Below, piece by piece: positions 19,599 through 28,675 of a stretch of DNA of 64,000 nt. The notes under the pieces are model-generated. The model ran no database searches, was not told where the DNA came from, and saw nothing but the letters and a program-made list of their open reading frames with translations. Within the stretch, counting starts at the first letter, position 1; every line of letters starts with the position of its first letter. The stretch is from Roseateles_E cavernae (GTDB taxonomy: Bacteria; Pseudomonadota; Gammaproteobacteria; Burkholderiales; Burkholderiaceae_C): positions 23,898 through 87,897 of the forward strand of contig NZ_JBDPLH010000012.1 of the NCBI RefSeq assembly GCF_040187885.1, read 5' to 3'. A program made the translations under genes and the position numbers.

Positions 19599-20180
19599 AT
19601 GGAACATACCTTGCCCGCCTTGCCCTATGCCAAGGACGCCCTGGCCCCGCACTACAGCGCCGAGACGCTGGAGTTCCACCACGGCAAGCATCACAACGCC
19701 TATGTGGTGAACCTGAACAATCTGCAAAAGGGCACCGAGTTCGAGACCAAGACCCTGGAAGAGATCATCAAGACCTCCAGCGGCGGCATCTACAACAACG
19801 CGGCCCAGATCTGGAACCACACCTTCTTCTGGAACTGCATGAAGCCCCAGGGCGGCGGCGCACCGAGCGGCGCGCTGGCCGACGCGATCAACGCCAAGTG
19901 GGGCAGCCTGGATGCCTTCAAGGAAGCCTTCACGAAGAGCGCGGTCGGCAACTTCGGTTCCGGCTGGACCTGGCTGGTCAAGAAGGCCGATGGCTCGGTG
20001 GACATCGTCAACACGGGCGCAGCCGGTACACCTTTGACCAGCGCTGACAAAGCATTGCTGACCGTCGACGTGTGGGAGCATGCCTACTACATCGACTACC
20101 GCAATCTGCGTCCCAAGTTCGTCGAGGCCTTCCTGAACCATCTGGTCAACTGGGAATTCGCGCAGGCCAACTACGCCTGA
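19599..20180 (+). CDS. sodB: Superoxide dismutase [Fe]
   Basis: SodB converts superoxide to oxygen and hydrogen peroxide in the cytoplasm. The 193-residue protein contains the metal ligands in FHHGKHHNAYV, NHTFFWNCM, and DVWEHAYYIDYRN. The motif GSGWTWLVK and Gln-free spacing around FGSGW match the iron-type family (length close to E. coli SodB, 193). A TACAAT hexamer at 19541-19546 may be its -10 element, and a GAGGAG Shine-Dalgarno precedes the ATG. A terminator follows. Confidence 0.96.
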   Translation: MEHTLPALPYAKDALAPHYSAETLEFHHGKHHNAYVVNLNNLQKGTEFETKTLEEIIKTSSGGIYNNAAQIWNHTFFWNCMKPQGGGAPSGALADAINAKWGSLDAFKEAFTKSAVGNFGSGWTWLVKKADGSVDIVNTGAAGTPLTSADKALLTVDVWEHAYYIDYRNLRPKFVEAFLNHLVNWEFAQANYA

Positions 20181-20201
20181 GCGTCACTGCCCTTGAGCAT
20201 G

Positions 20202-20226
20202 AGCCGGTCTTGTACCGGCTTTTTTC
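20202..20226 (+). terminator. sodB terminator
   Basis: A 7-bp stem (AGCCGGT at 20202-20208, ACCGGCT at 20214-20220) with a 5-base loop is followed by TTTTTC, 21 bases after the sodB stop. Confidence 0.85.
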
Positions 20227-20302
20227 ATGTCCGGGTCAGGTCTTGCCTGTAGGATGGGTCGTCATCGCGAGGGTCGCGGTGCGTCTACAGGGAGATGTGG
20301 CG

Positions 20303-20686
20303 ATGGGACTGTTCAGCAAGATTCTCGACAAGCTCGGTTTCGGCTCGGCTGCAGCCGAGCCGGCCGCCCCGGGCCCCGCTGCGTCGGCCACTGCGCCCGC
20401 GGCGCCGGCCGCCCCGGTGGCGATCTCGGCGGTAGATGTGGTGGCCCAGCTCGAAGCGCTGGCCGCCAAGAACCCTGAAAAACTCAACTGGAAGCTCTCC
20501 ATCGTCGACCTGATGAAGCTGCTGGGCTTGGACAGCAGCCTGGCTGCGCGCAAGGAGCTGGCCACCGAGCTGGCTTGCCCGGCCGACAAGATGGGCGACT
20601 CGACCCAGATGAATATGTGGCTGCACAAGACCGTGCTGCAGAAGCTGGCCGACAACGGCGGCAACATTCCCAAAGAGCTGCTCTGA
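20303..20686 (+). CDS. DUF3597 family protein
   Basis: This 127-residue protein begins MGLFSKILDKLGFG, continues with an Ala/Pro-rich linker (about 16-45), and ends in a compact helical domain (about 46-127) with the DUF3597 landmarks LNWKLSIVDLMKLLGLDSSL and MNMWLHKTVLQKLADNGG. The domain resembles LysM-associated small proteins of unknown function. I chose the ATG at 20303 because it follows a GGGA-type ribosome site and the upstream frame overlaps sodB. It is probably monocistronic, lying between two hairpins. Confidence 0.85.
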   Translation: MGLFSKILDKLGFGSAAAEPAAPGPAASATAPAAPAAPVAISAVDVVAQLEALAAKNPEKLNWKLSIVDLMKLLGLDSSLAARKELATELACPADKMGDSTQMNMWLHKTVLQKLADNGGNIPKELL

Positions 20687-20691
20687 CGGCC

Positions 20692-20713
20692 AGCCCGGCC
20701 CCGGGGCCGGGCT
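20692..20713. terminator. Palindromic hairpin between convergent genes
   Basis: An 11-bp perfect self-complementary pair (AGCCCGGCCCC / GGGGCCGGGCT) fills the gap between the stops of the converging DUF3597 and DUF192 genes. No T-run follows on either side, so if it terminates transcription it does so less conventionally; it may instead protect 3' ends. Confidence 0.5.
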
Positions 20714-20719
20714 TGGGGC

Positions 20720-21163
20720 TCACTGCCAGGGCTTGCCCTTGAGCTTGGCGCCGGCCTTGATGCCGCGCTTGGCGAACCAGCCCTGGTTCATCTCCAGCGC
20801 ATAGCGCACCGGCCTGGCCGAGCAGTGCGAGGCCTCGGACATGGCCTGCATCTCGGCGATGTTGACGATGCTGCCGTCATCGGCGACGAAGGCGATCGAG
20901 AGCGGTAGCAAGGTGTTCTTCATCCAGAAGCACTGCACGCCGGCCTCTTCGAAGACAAAGAGCATGCCGGCATTGGTGGGCATGCTGGGCCGGTGCATCA
21001 GGCCGATGGCGCGCTGCTCCTGAGTCTGGGCCACCTCGGCCTGGATCAGGTGCATGCCCGCGGTCAGCGGGGTGACCGGCAATTGCTGAGGCTTGTCCTG
21101 TGCCTGGGCCAGGCCCAGGGCGAGAACCAGTAGGAGAGTTGCGCTTGTCTTGATATAAGTCAT
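20720..21163 (-). CDS. DUF192 family exported protein
   Basis: This 147-residue protein has a clear signal peptide (cleavage near LAQA-QD at about residue 22). The DUF192 core follows: EVAQTQEQRAIGLMHRPSM, MLFVFEE, CFWMKNTLLPLSIAFVADDG and a final VRYALEMNQGWFAKRGIKAGAKL. The family is widespread and small; its function is not established. It is divergent from the copper ATPase gene with only 59 bp between the start codons. Confidence 0.88.
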   Translation of the reverse strand: MTYIKTSATLLLVLALGLAQAQDKPQQLPVTPLTAGMHLIQAEVAQTQEQRAIGLMHRPSMPTNAGMLFVFEEAGVQCFWMKNTLLPLSIAFVADDGSIVNIAEMQAMSEASHCSARPVRYALEMNQGWFAKRGIKAGAKLKGKPWQ

Positions 21164-21222
21164 GTCGAGGAAGGCCAGTTCTTCCTAGATTATGGGCTGA
21201 CAAGAGGCACACACGCCGACCC

Positions 21223-23493
21223 ATGAGCGCATCGACCCTGACCGAATCCCTGCCCGCCGGCTTTGCCCAGCCGGCATCCGTCGTGGAGGTGATCGATCAG
21301 CGCGAGACCCAGGCCGCTTTCACCGAATGGGCCGGCGAGGACAGTGCCACCTCGCAATTGCGGCTGGCCGGCATGCATTGCGCCGCCTGTGCCGGCATCA
21401 TCGAGCGCGCCTTGCTGGCCGAGCCCGGTGTGCGGGGTGCCGAGGTCCATGCGGCGGCCGAACGGTTGCAGCTGCGCTGGAATCCGCAGCAGGTGCGGCT
21501 GAGCCAGCTGCTGCGCGCGGTGGCCCGGGCCGGCTACGAGGCCCAGCCCGATGTCGCCGCGCCGGCACGGCTGCTGCGCCAGCGCGAGCAGCGCCGCGCG
21601 CTGTGGCGTCTGTTCGTCGCCGGCTTTCTGATGATGCAGGTGATGATGCTGGCCTGGCCCATCTATGTGGCCGCGCCCGGCGAGATGAGTGCCGATCTGC
21701 AGCGCCTCTTGAACTGGGGCGCCTGGGTGCTGAGCCTGCCGGTGCTGCTGTTCTCGGCCGGCCCCTTCTTCCGCAGCGCCTGGCAGCAGTTGCGTCAGCG
21801 CCGCCTGGGCATGGATGTGCCGGTGAGCCTGGGCATTGCCGTGACTTTTGTGGCCAGCAGCGGTGCCACCTTCGATCCCAGCGGGCCGTTCGGCCATGAG
21901 GTCTATTTCGACTCGCTGACGATGTTCGTCTGCTTTTTGCTGGCCGGCCGCTGGCTGGAGCTGCGCGCCCGCCACCGCGTCGCCGAGGAGCTGGAGCGGG
22001 CCACGGCCGGCCTGCCGGACTGGGTCGAGCGCATCGAGCCCGACGGCAGCAGTCGCCGGCTGAGCCCGGCCCAGCTGAGCGTGGGCGATCTGCTGCGTGT
22101 CGCGGCCGGCCAGGCCTTTGCCGCCGACGGCCGCATCGAGCAGGGCCGCAGCGAGGCCGACGAGGCGCTGCTGAGCGGCGAGTCGCGGCCGGTGCCCAAG
22201 ACGGTGGGCGACGAGGTCGTGGCCGGCAGCATCAATCTGAGCGGTTCGCTGCTCGTGCGGGTCTTGCGCGTCGGCGCCGACACCCGCTTCGACGCCATCG
22301 TGCGCCTGATGCGCAAGGCCCTGACCCAGCGCCCGGCCGAGCTGCGCCTGGCCGATCGGGTGGCCGGCCCGTTTCTGTGGACGGTGCTGGCGCTGGCGGC
22401 CGGCGCGGCCCTGGTCTGGAGCCAGATCGATCCGCAGCGCGCCGTCTGGGTGGCGGTCTCGGTGCTGATCGTCACCTGCCCCTGCGCGCTGTCGCTGGCC
22501 GCGCCCTCGGCCTGGCTGGCCGCTGCGGCCGCGCTGGCGCGGCGCGGCATGCTGCTGGCGCGGCTGGACATGCTGGAGCGGCTGGCCCTGGTCGACACCG
22601 TGGTGCTGGACAAGACCGGCACCTTGACCGAGGAGGGCATGGCCTTGCTGCGGAGCTGGCCGGCCGAGCCCGGCGCGCTGCTCGCCGAGGCCGCCGCGCT
22701 GGCACAGCACTCCCAGCATGTGTTCGCGCGTGCGCTGGTTGCTGCGGCCACTGCCGCGCCGGCTGACTGGTGCGACGTGCAGGAGCTGCCGGGGCGCGGC
22801 CTGCAGGCGCTGGACGCCGGGGGCCAGGTCTGGCGTCTCGGCGCGCCGGCCTGGGTTTCGGAGGATCGGATTGCCGGGGGGCAGGTCTTGCCAAATGACT
22901 CACCCCTGCCCGAGGCCCAGCTGTGCTTCGGCCGGCCCGGCGAGGCGATGCTGCTGCTGCAGTTCGGCGAGGTCTTGCGCGGCGATGCCCGCGAGGCGGT
23001 CGCGCGGCTGCACGAGCAGGGCCTGCGGACCTTGCTGCTGTCTGGCGATGCGCCCGAGCGCGCGGCGGCGATGGCGGCGCGGGCCGGCATCACGGCGGCG
23101 CAGGGCGGCGCCAGCCCCGAGGACAAGCTGGCGGCGGTGGCGCGGCTGCAGGCCGAGGGCCGGCGCGTGCTGATGCTGGGCGACGGCATCAACGATGCGC
23201 CGGTGCTGGCGCGTGCCGATGTCAGCCTGGCGATGGGGCAGGGCGCGCTGATCGCGCGCGCGCAGGCCGATGGCGTGCTGCTGTCGGGCCGGCTGGTCGA
23301 TGTGGCGCTGGCCCGCGCGCTGGCGCTGCGCACCCGCCGTGTGATCCGGCAGAACCTGGGCTGGGCGGCGCTCTACAACGCCATCTGCATTCCGCTGGCA
23401 CTGGCCGGCCTGCTGCCGCCCTGGGCGGCGGGCCTGGGCATGGCGGCCAGCTCGCTGCTGGTGGTGATGAACGCCTACCGCCTGAAACGCTGA
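21223..23493 (+). CDS. ccoI: Copper-transporting P-type ATPase of the cbb3 oxidase locus
   Basis: CcoI exports copper across the inner membrane to supply the CuB centre of cbb3 oxidase. The 756-residue protein has an N-terminal heavy-metal-associated domain with GMHCAACAG (Cys53, Cys56), membrane helices, the metal-binding VTCPCAL (CPC near 418-420), the phosphorylation motif DKTGTLT (Asp near 463), and GDGINDAPVLARADVSLAMG in the hinge. It lies just before ccoS and ccoN, which separates it from a general CopA. Its promoter should be within the 59-bp gap to the DUF192 gene. Confidence 0.93.
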   Translation: MSASTLTESLPAGFAQPASVVEVIDQRETQAAFTEWAGEDSATSQLRLAGMHCAACAGIIERALLAEPGVRGAEVHAAAERLQLRWNPQQVRLSQLLRAVARAGYEAQPDVAAPARLLRQREQRRALWRLFVAGFLMMQVMMLAWPIYVAAPGEMSADLQRLLNWGAWVLSLPVLLFSAGPFFRSAWQQLRQRRLGMDVPVSLGIAVTFVASSGATFDPSGPFGHEVYFDSLTMFVCFLLAGRWLELRARHRVAEELERATAGLPDWVERIEPDGSSRRLSPAQLSVGDLLRVAAGQAFAADGRIEQGRSEADEALLSGESRPVPKTVGDEVVAGSINLSGSLLVRVLRVGADTRFDAIVRLMRKALTQRPAELRLADRVAGPFLWTVLALAAGAALVWSQIDPQRAVWVAVSVLIVTCPCALSLAAPSAWLAAAAALARRGMLLARLDMLERLALVDTVVLDKTGTLTEEGMALLRSWPAEPGALLAEAAALAQHSQHVFARALVAAATAAPADWCDVQELPGRGLQALDAGGQVWRLGAPAWVSEDRIAGGQVLPNDSPLPEAQLCFGRPGEAMLLLQFGEVLRGDAREAVARLHEQGLRTLLLSGDAPERAAAMAARAGITAAQGGASPEDKLAAVARLQAEGRRVLMLGDGINDAPVLARADVSLAMGQGALIARAQADGVLLSGRLVDVALARALALRTRRVIRQNLGWAALYNAICIPLALAGLLPPWAAGLGMAASSLLVVMNAYRLKR

Positions 23494-23509
23494 CGAGGCA
23501 GCCCACACG

Positions 23510-23743
23510 ATGGACATTCTTTATCTCTTGATCCCGATGTCGGTGCTGCTGGTGCTGGGCATCGTCGGCCTGTTCGGCTGGGCGATCAATAACGGGCAAT
23601 TGGACGATCTGGAACGCGAAGGCGAACGGATCTTCGAGGGGGAAGCGGCCGGGGTTGATGGCGATCAAGCCTCCCGAGCGCTGGCGGGCAGACAATTTTC
23701 TGCATCTGAGGAAGACAGGAGCGAGAAGCATGTCAATGGCTAG
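23510..23743 (+). CDS. ccoS: cbb3 oxidase maturation protein CcoS
   Basis: CcoS is a small single-helix membrane protein needed for cofactor insertion into cbb3 oxidase. The 77-residue product begins [27 protein letters not shown], then [16 protein letters not shown], both hallmarks of the family. It follows ccoI by 16 bp, and its end overlaps the ccoN start by 14 bp. A perfect FNR box lies within its coding sequence (23655-23668). Confidence 0.92.
   Translation: MDILYLLIPMSVLLVLGIVGLFGWAINNGQLDDLEREGERIFEGEAAGVDGDQASRALAGRQFSASEEDRSEKHVNG
23655..23703 (+). promoter_or_regulatory. FNR/Anr-type promoter of ccoN inside ccoS
   Basis: TTGAT-GGCG-ATCAA at 23655-23668 matches the FNR consensus exactly. 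A GACAAT hexamer at 23691-23696 can serve as -10 element, which predicts a start near 23703, about 41.5 bp from the box centre, the class II activation spacing. The site lies in the 3' part of ccoS, 62 bp upstream of the ccoN ATG. The FNR-type regulator gene at 28919-29653 could supply the activator. Confidence 0.8.
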
Positions 23744-25202
23744 TGTTTCGCAGCCGGCCGCGCCGGCGAGGGCTGCCGGGCTTTCGGGGCCGCATTACGA
23801 AGACGGCGTGGTGCGGGCGTTCGCGCTGGCCGCCGTGCTGTGGGGCGTGGTGGGCATGCTGGTGGGCGTCATCATCGCCGCGCAGCTGGCCTGGCCGGAG
23901 CTGAACTTCGGCATCTCATGGCTCAGCTATGGCCGCTTGCGGCCGCTGCACACCAATGCGGTGATCTTCGCCTTTGGCGGCTGCGCGCTGTTCGCGACCG
24001 CCTATCACGTGGTGCAGCGCACCGGCCAGACGCGGCTGTTCGCGCCAGGTCTTGCCTGGCTGACCTTCTGGGGCTGGCAGCTGGTGATCGTGCTGGCCGC
24101 CATCACCCTGCCGCTGGGCATGACCAGCGGCAAGGAGTATGCCGAGCTGGAATGGCCGATCGACATCCTGATCACCGTGGTCTGGGTCAGCTACGCGGTC
24201 GTGTTCTTCGGCACGGTGGGCACGCGCAAGGTGCGCCACATCTACGTGGCGAACTGGTTCTTCGGCGCCTTCATCATCGCGGTGGCCCTGCTGCACCTGG
24301 TCAATAGCGCGGCGATCCCGGTCAGCTGGACCAAGAGCTACTCGGCCTATGCCGGCGTGCAGGACGCGATGGTGCAGTGGTGGTACGGCCATAACGCGGT
24401 GGGCTTCTTCCTGACCGCCGGCTTTCTCGGGATGATGTACTACTACATCCCCAAGCAGGCCGGCCGGCCGGTCTACAGCTACCGCCTGTCCATCGTCCAT
24501 TTCTGGGCACTGATCTTCACCTATATGTGGGCGGGCCCGCACCATCTGCACTACACGGCGCTGCCGGACTGGGCGCAGAGCGTGGGCATGGTGTTCTCGC
24601 TGGTGCTGCTGGCGCCCAGCTGGGGCGGCATGATCAACGGCATCATGACGCTGAGCGGTGCCTGGCACAAGCTGCGCGACGACCCGATCCTGAAGTTCCT
24701 GATCGTCTCGCTGAGCTTTTACGGCATGTCGACCTTCGAGGGTCCGATGATGTCGATCAAGACGGTCAATGCGCTGTCCCACTACACCGACTGGACCGTC
24801 GGCCATGTGCACAGCGGCGCCTTGGGCTGGGTCGGTCTGATCTCGATGGGCTCGCTGTACCACCTGATCCCGCGCATGTATGGCCGCACCGAGATGTTCA
24901 GCAAGCGCGCGATCGAGCTGCACTTCTGGGTCGCGACCCTGGGCATCGTGCTCTATATCGCCGCGATGTGGATCGCCGGCGTGATGCAGGGCCTGATGTG
25001 GCGCGCGGTCAATCCGGACGGCACCCTGGTCTACACCTTTGTCGAGAGCGTCAAGGCCACCTATCCCTTCTATGTGATCCGTCTGCTGGGCGGCCTGCTG
25101 TACCTGGGCGGCATGCTGATCATGGCCTGGAATGTGGTGATGACGATGCGTGCCGGACGACCCGAGCCGGTTCGCATCCCCGCCGTGGTGGCGCATGCCT
25201 GA
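23730..25202 (+). CDS. ccoN: cbb3-type cytochrome c oxidase subunit I
   Basis: CcoN is the catalytic haem-copper subunit that reduces oxygen with high affinity. The 490-residue protein has about twelve membrane helices. The haem and copper histidines are seen in [38 protein letters not shown], and [17 protein letters not shown]. It begins at ATG 23730 with AGGAG eight bases upstream, overlapping ccoS by 14 bp. No separate CcoN-like partner is fused. Expression should rise at low oxygen through the FNR box in ccoS. Confidence 0.97.
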   Translation: MSMASVSQPAAPARAAGLSGPHYEDGVVRAFALAAVLWGVVGMLVGVIIAAQLAWPELNFGISWLSYGRLRPLHTNAVIFAFGGCALFATAYHVVQRTGQTRLFAPGLAWLTFWGWQLVIVLAAITLPLGMTSGKEYAELEWPIDILITVVWVSYAVVFFGTVGTRKVRHIYVANWFFGAFIIAVALLHLVNSAAIPVSWTKSYSAYAGVQDAMVQWWYGHNAVGFFLTAGFLGMMYYYIPKQAGRPVYSYRLSIVHFWALIFTYMWAGPHHLHYTALPDWAQSVGMVFSLVLLAPSWGGMINGIMTLSGAWHKLRDDPILKFLIVSLSFYGMSTFEGPMMSIKTVNALSHYTDWTVGHVHSGALGWVGLISMGSLYHLIPRMYGRTEMFSKRAIELHFWVATLGIVLYIAAMWIAGVMQGLMWRAVNPDGTLVYTFVESVKATYPFYVIRLLGGLLYLGGMLIMAWNVVMTMRAGRPEPVRIPAVVAHA

Positions 25203-25215
25203 GGGAGCAAACACA

Positions 25216-25839
25216 ATGGCTGACAACAACAAACCCGTCGCCGGTCACGAGAAGATCGAGACCAACAACTTCCTGATGATCGTGCTGGTGCTGCTGACCG
25301 TGCTGGTCGGTGGCGTCGTCGAGATCGTGCCGCTGTTCTTCCAGCGCTCGACCACCGAGGCCGCACCGGGACTCAAGCCCTATACCGCGCTGCAGCTGGC
25401 CGGCCGCGACATCTATGTGCGCGAGGGCTGCTACAACTGCCACTCGCAGATGATCCGGCCCTTCCGTGCCGAGACGCTGCGCTACGGCCACTACTCGACC
25501 GCCGGCGAGTTCGTCTACGACCGGCCGTTCCAGTGGGGCAGCAAGCGCACCGGGCCGGACCTGCACCGCGTGGGTGGCAAATACAACGACGAGTGGCACC
25601 GCATCCACCTGATCAATCCGCGCGATCTGGTGCCCGAGTCGAACATGCCGGCCTACCCCTGGCTGGCCACCGCGACGGTCGATCCGGCCGAGATGCCGGG
25701 CAAGCTGAAGGCGCTGCGCCTGCTCGGCGCACCGTACAGCGATGCCGAGATTGCCGGCGCGGCCGAGGCCGTCAAGGGCCGCACCGAGATGGACGCCGTG
25801 ATCGCCTATCTGCAGGTGCTGGGCACCGCCGTCAAGTAA
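25216..25839 (+). CDS. ccoO: cbb3-type cytochrome c oxidase subunit II (monohaem)
   Basis: CcoO is the membrane-anchored mono-haem cytochrome c subunit. The 207-residue product has one N-terminal membrane helix (about residues 18-40), the haem c motif CYNCH at 72-76, and the axial Met likely in [11 protein letters not shown]. The family sequence [14 protein letters not shown] follows the haem site. The ATG at 25216 follows a GAGGGAG ribosome site and gives the standard N-terminus. It is co-transcribed with ccoN (13 bp gap). Confidence 0.97.
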   Translation: MADNNKPVAGHEKIETNNFLMIVLVLLTVLVGGVVEIVPLFFQRSTTEAAPGLKPYTALQLAGRDIYVREGCYNCHSQMIRPFRAETLRYGHYSTAGEFVYDRPFQWGSKRTGPDLHRVGGKYNDEWHRIHLINPRDLVPESNMPAYPWLATATVDPAEMPGKLKALRLLGAPYSDAEIAGAAEAVKGRTEMDAVIAYLQVLGTAVK

Positions 25840-25851
25840 AGGAGAAGGCGC

Positions 25852-26013
25852 ATGGATATCAACACCCTGAGAAGCGCGGTGACCCTGCTGCTGCTGCTGA
25901 TGTTCCTGGCCATCGTGGCCTGGGTCTACAGCCGAAAGCGCGACCAGCGCACCTTTGACGAGATCGCCGAGCTGCCGCTGCAAGGCGAGATGGGAGAGCC
26001 CAATGACAAGTGA
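25852..26013 (+). CDS. ccoQ: cbb3 oxidase subunit CcoQ
   Basis: This 53-residue protein was found by eye between ccoO and ccoP. It starts MDINTLRSAVTLLLLLMFLA, has one membrane helix, then a charged segment YSRKRDQRTFDEIAELPL and a hydrophilic end. Size, topology and position match CcoQ, which stabilises the cbb3 complex. An AGGAG site lies seven bases before the ATG, and the stop overlaps the ccoP start (26003) by 11 bp in another frame. Confidence 0.9.
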   Translation: MDINTLRSAVTLLLLLMFLAIVAWVYSRKRDQRTFDEIAELPLQGEMGEPNDK

Positions 26014-26923
26014 TTTCTTCTCCAACGGCTGGTCTATCTTCGTGGCCGCGAGCACGATCGCGGGCCTGCTGCTGTGCCTGTTCCTGCTGATCGTCGCCAG
26101 CCGCCGCAAGGTGATGGCCAATGACAACAGCACCGGCCATGTCTGGGACGAGGACCTGAAGGAGCTCAACAACCCGCTGCCGCGCTGGTGGATGGGCTTG
26201 TTCGTGCTGACCGTGCTGTTCTCCGGCATCTATCTGGCCCTCTACCCGGGCCTGGGCAGTGCGGCCGGCACCTTGAAGTGGAGCAGCACCGGCCAGTACG
26301 AGGCCGAGCAGGCCAAGGCGCGCAGCGCGCTGGCGGCGGTCTACGCCCCGTTCAACGCGATGCCGGTCGAGGAACTGGCCAAGAACGGCCAGGCCATGGG
26401 CATCGGCGAGCGCCTGTTCGCCAACAACTGCGCCGGCTGCCATGGCTCCGACGCGAAGGGCAGCAAGGGCTTCCCGAACCTGGCCGATGGCGACTGGCTG
26501 TATGGTGACAAGCACGAGACCCTGATCGAGACCATCAGCAAGGGCCGCAACGGCGTGATGCCGCCGATGGCGGCGGCGCTGGGCAAGCCCGAGGACGTGC
26601 GCAATGTGGCCAACTATGTGCTGAGCCTGTCGGGCAGCGCGCACAACTCGATCGCGGCCCAGCTGGGGCGCAGCAAGTTCGGCGCCTGCGCGGCCTGCCA
26701 CGGCATGGACGGCAAGGGCAACCAGGCCCTCGGTGCCCCCAATCTGACCGACAAGATCTGGCTGCACGGCTGGGGTGAGGACGCCATCGTCGCCATCATC
26801 AACAACGGCAAGAACAATATGATGCCGGCCCATGGCGAGCGGCTCAGCCCCGAGCAGGTCCGCGTGCTGGCCGCCTATGTCTGGGGCCTGTCGCGGTCCT
26901 CGGCGGCCGTGGCAGTCAAGTAA
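26003..26923 (+). CDS. ccoP: cbb3-type cytochrome c oxidase subunit III (dihaem)
   Basis: CcoP carries two haem c groups that pass electrons to CcoO. The 306-residue protein has two N-terminal membrane helices (about 9-31 and 62-82), the feature of the long Proteobacterial form. The haem motifs are CAGCH at 143-147 and CAACH at 229-233. Axial methionines are likely in GVMPPMAA and NMMPAHGERLS. ATG 26003 lies within the last codons of ccoQ. An upstream TTG in the same frame (25955) would extend into ccoQ and lacks support. Confidence 0.97.
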   Translation: MTSDFFSNGWSIFVAASTIAGLLLCLFLLIVASRRKVMANDNSTGHVWDEDLKELNNPLPRWWMGLFVLTVLFSGIYLALYPGLGSAAGTLKWSSTGQYEAEQAKARSALAAVYAPFNAMPVEELAKNGQAMGIGERLFANNCAGCHGSDAKGSKGFPNLADGDWLYGDKHETLIETISKGRNGVMPPMAAALGKPEDVRNVANYVLSLSGSAHNSIAAQLGRSKFGACAACHGMDGKGNQALGAPNLTDKIWLHGWGEDAIVAIINNGKNNMMPAHGERLSPEQVRVLAAYVWGLSRSSAAVAVK

Positions 26924-26941
26924 GCAGCGGCACAAGCCCCG

Positions 26942-28396
26942 ATGGACAGCCCCCCGCGCAAGGTCATTCCTCTGGTGGCGGCCGACGATGCCGCCACCGA
27001 GATGGTGTCGCTCTACCAGGCCCAGCAGAAGATCTACTCGCGTGCCGTCAGCGGCTGGTTCGCGACCTGGCGCTGGGTGCTGGTGTGGGCGACGCAGCTG
27101 CTGTTCTACGGCCTGCCCTGGCTGGACTGGGGCAGCCGCCAGGCGGTGCTGTTCGACCTGGAGACGCGGCGCTTCTACATCCTCGGCCTGGTGCTCTACC
27201 CGCAGGACTTCATCTACCTGACCGGGCTGCTGCTGATCTCGGCCTATGCGCTGTTCCTGTTCACCGCGGTGGCGGGGCGGCTGTGGTGCGGTTTCGCCTG
27301 CCCGCAGACGGTCTATACCGAGATCTTCATGTGGGTGGAGCAGAAGTTCGAGGGCGACCGCGCCAAGCGCATCAAGCTCGACGCCGCGCCCTGGGGCCCC
27401 GAGAAACTGCTGCGCAAGGGCGGCAAGCAGGCGGCCTGGATCGCCATCGGGCTGTGGACCGGCTTCACCTTTGTCGGCTACTTCACGCCGATCAAGGTGT
27501 TGAGCCAGGAGGTCATGAGCCTGGGCCTGGGCCCCTGGGAATGGTTCTGGATCCTGTTCTACGGCTTTGCGACCTACGGCAATGCCGGCTATATGCGCGA
27601 GCAGGTCTGCAAATACATGTGTCCTTATGCGCGCTTCCAGAGCGCGATGTTCGACAAGGACACGCTGATCATCAGCTACGACGCCGAGCGCGGCGAGCCG
27701 CGCGGCTCGCGCAGCAAGAAGGCCGATCCGACCGCGCTGGGCCTGGGCTCGTGCATCGACTGCACCCTGTGCGTGCAGGTCTGCCCGACCGGCATCGACA
27801 TCCGCAAGGGCCTGCAGTACGAATGCATAGGCTGCGCCGCCTGCATCGATGTCTGCGACAGCGTGATGGACAAGATGAACTATCCGCGCGGCCTGATCCG
27901 CTACGACACCGAGAACGGCCTGTCCCAGCATCTGAGCCGCGGCGAAAGGCTGCTGCGCATCTTCCGGCCGCGGGTGTTGATCTATGGCGCGGTGCTGCTG
28001 CTGATCACCGCCGGCCTGTTCGCCAGCCTGGCGCTGCGCGCGCCCTTCAAGGTCGATGTGGTGCGTGATCGCGGCGCGCTGGCGCGCCTGGTCGACGACG
28101 GCTTCATCGAGAACGTCTACCGGCTGCAGATCATGAACACCACCGAGGCCGTGCAGCACTACCGCATCGCGGCCGAGGGCCTGCCCGGGCTGGCCACCGC
28201 GCAGCCGGTGCGGCTGGAGGTCGGGCCGGCCGAGGCCCGCTGGGTCTCGGTGGCCTTGCGGGTGCCGCCGCAGAGCGCGGCCCAGGCCGGCAGCGGCGCC
28301 CATGAGATCCGTTTCGCGATCGAGCGCGAGGCCGGGACGGACGAGCAGTCCGCCTACGCCTTGAGCGAGAAGTCAACCTTTGTCGTGCCGCGCTGA
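26942..28396 (+). CDS. ccoG: cbb3 oxidase accessory protein CcoG (Fe-S membrane protein)
   Basis: CcoG is a polyferredoxin-like membrane protein that reduces Cu(II) for cbb3 assembly. The 484-residue protein has membrane helices in the N-terminal half and GFACPQTVYTE, a CKYMCPYARFQS motif, and two ferredoxin-type cysteine clusters: SCIDCTLCVQVCPTGID and CIGCAACIDVCD. A helix near 340-360 precedes a C-terminal immunoglobulin-like periplasmic domain. It is 18 bp downstream of ccoP and belongs to the same operon. Confidence 0.95.
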   Translation: MDSPPRKVIPLVAADDAATEMVSLYQAQQKIYSRAVSGWFATWRWVLVWATQLLFYGLPWLDWGSRQAVLFDLETRRFYILGLVLYPQDFIYLTGLLLISAYALFLFTAVAGRLWCGFACPQTVYTEIFMWVEQKFEGDRAKRIKLDAAPWGPEKLLRKGGKQAAWIAIGLWTGFTFVGYFTPIKVLSQEVMSLGLGPWEWFWILFYGFATYGNAGYMREQVCKYMCPYARFQSAMFDKDTLIISYDAERGEPRGSRSKKADPTALGLGSCIDCTLCVQVCPTGIDIRKGLQYECIGCAACIDVCDSVMDKMNYPRGLIRYDTENGLSQHLSRGERLLRIFRPRVLIYGAVLLLITAGLFASLALRAPFKVDVVRDRGALARLVDDGFIENVYRLQIMNTTEAVQHYRIAAEGLPGLATAQPVRLEVGPAEARWVSVALRVPPQSAAQAGSGAHEIRFAIEREAGTDEQSAYALSEKSTFVVPR

Positions 28397-28423
28397 GCGT
28401 GGCGGCGTCCCGCAGGAGCAAAT

Positions 28424-28675
28424 ATGAGTGAACCGCAAGCAAGCAGCGCGCCGAACCGACCCTGGTGGCGCGAATCGATGATGTGGCTGGTGATCGGCGG
28501 CCCCAGCGTGGTGGTGGTCGCCTCCTTTGTGACGCTGGCGCTGGCGATCACCCACCCGGACCCGGTGATCGAGGTGGTGCCGGCCCAGGCCAGCGCCGGC
28601 AGCGATGCGGCGCCGAGTTCGGCGCAGACCCCGGCGATGAAGGCCCGCAACCATGCGGCCACCGGGGGACGCTGA
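28424..28675 (+). CDS. Short FixH/CcoH-like membrane protein
   Basis: FixH (CcoH) helps assemble cbb3 oxidase and normally has about 150-170 residues. This protein has only 83 residues. Its N-terminal part (PWWRESMMWLVIGGPSVVVV, then ASFVTLALAITHPDPVI) matches the anchor helix of FixH, but the periplasmic domain is missing and is replaced by an Ala/Ser-rich tail. There is no frameshift sign: the frame continues cleanly to a stop overlapping the next start. Short FixH-like proteins next to ccoG are frequent in this order, so it may be a real reduced form. Position supports the assignment. Confidence 0.65.
   Translation: MSEPQASSAPNRPWWRESMMWLVIGGPSVVVVASFVTLALAITHPDPVIEVVPAQASAGSDAAPSSAQTPAMKARNHAATGGR

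Noticed and set aside
25859..28303. An 814-codon minus-strand frame opposite ccoQPG
   Set aside because: It is an antisense shadow: His/Gln/Arg-rich with no motif, and the plus strand has haem and Fe-S motifs in order.
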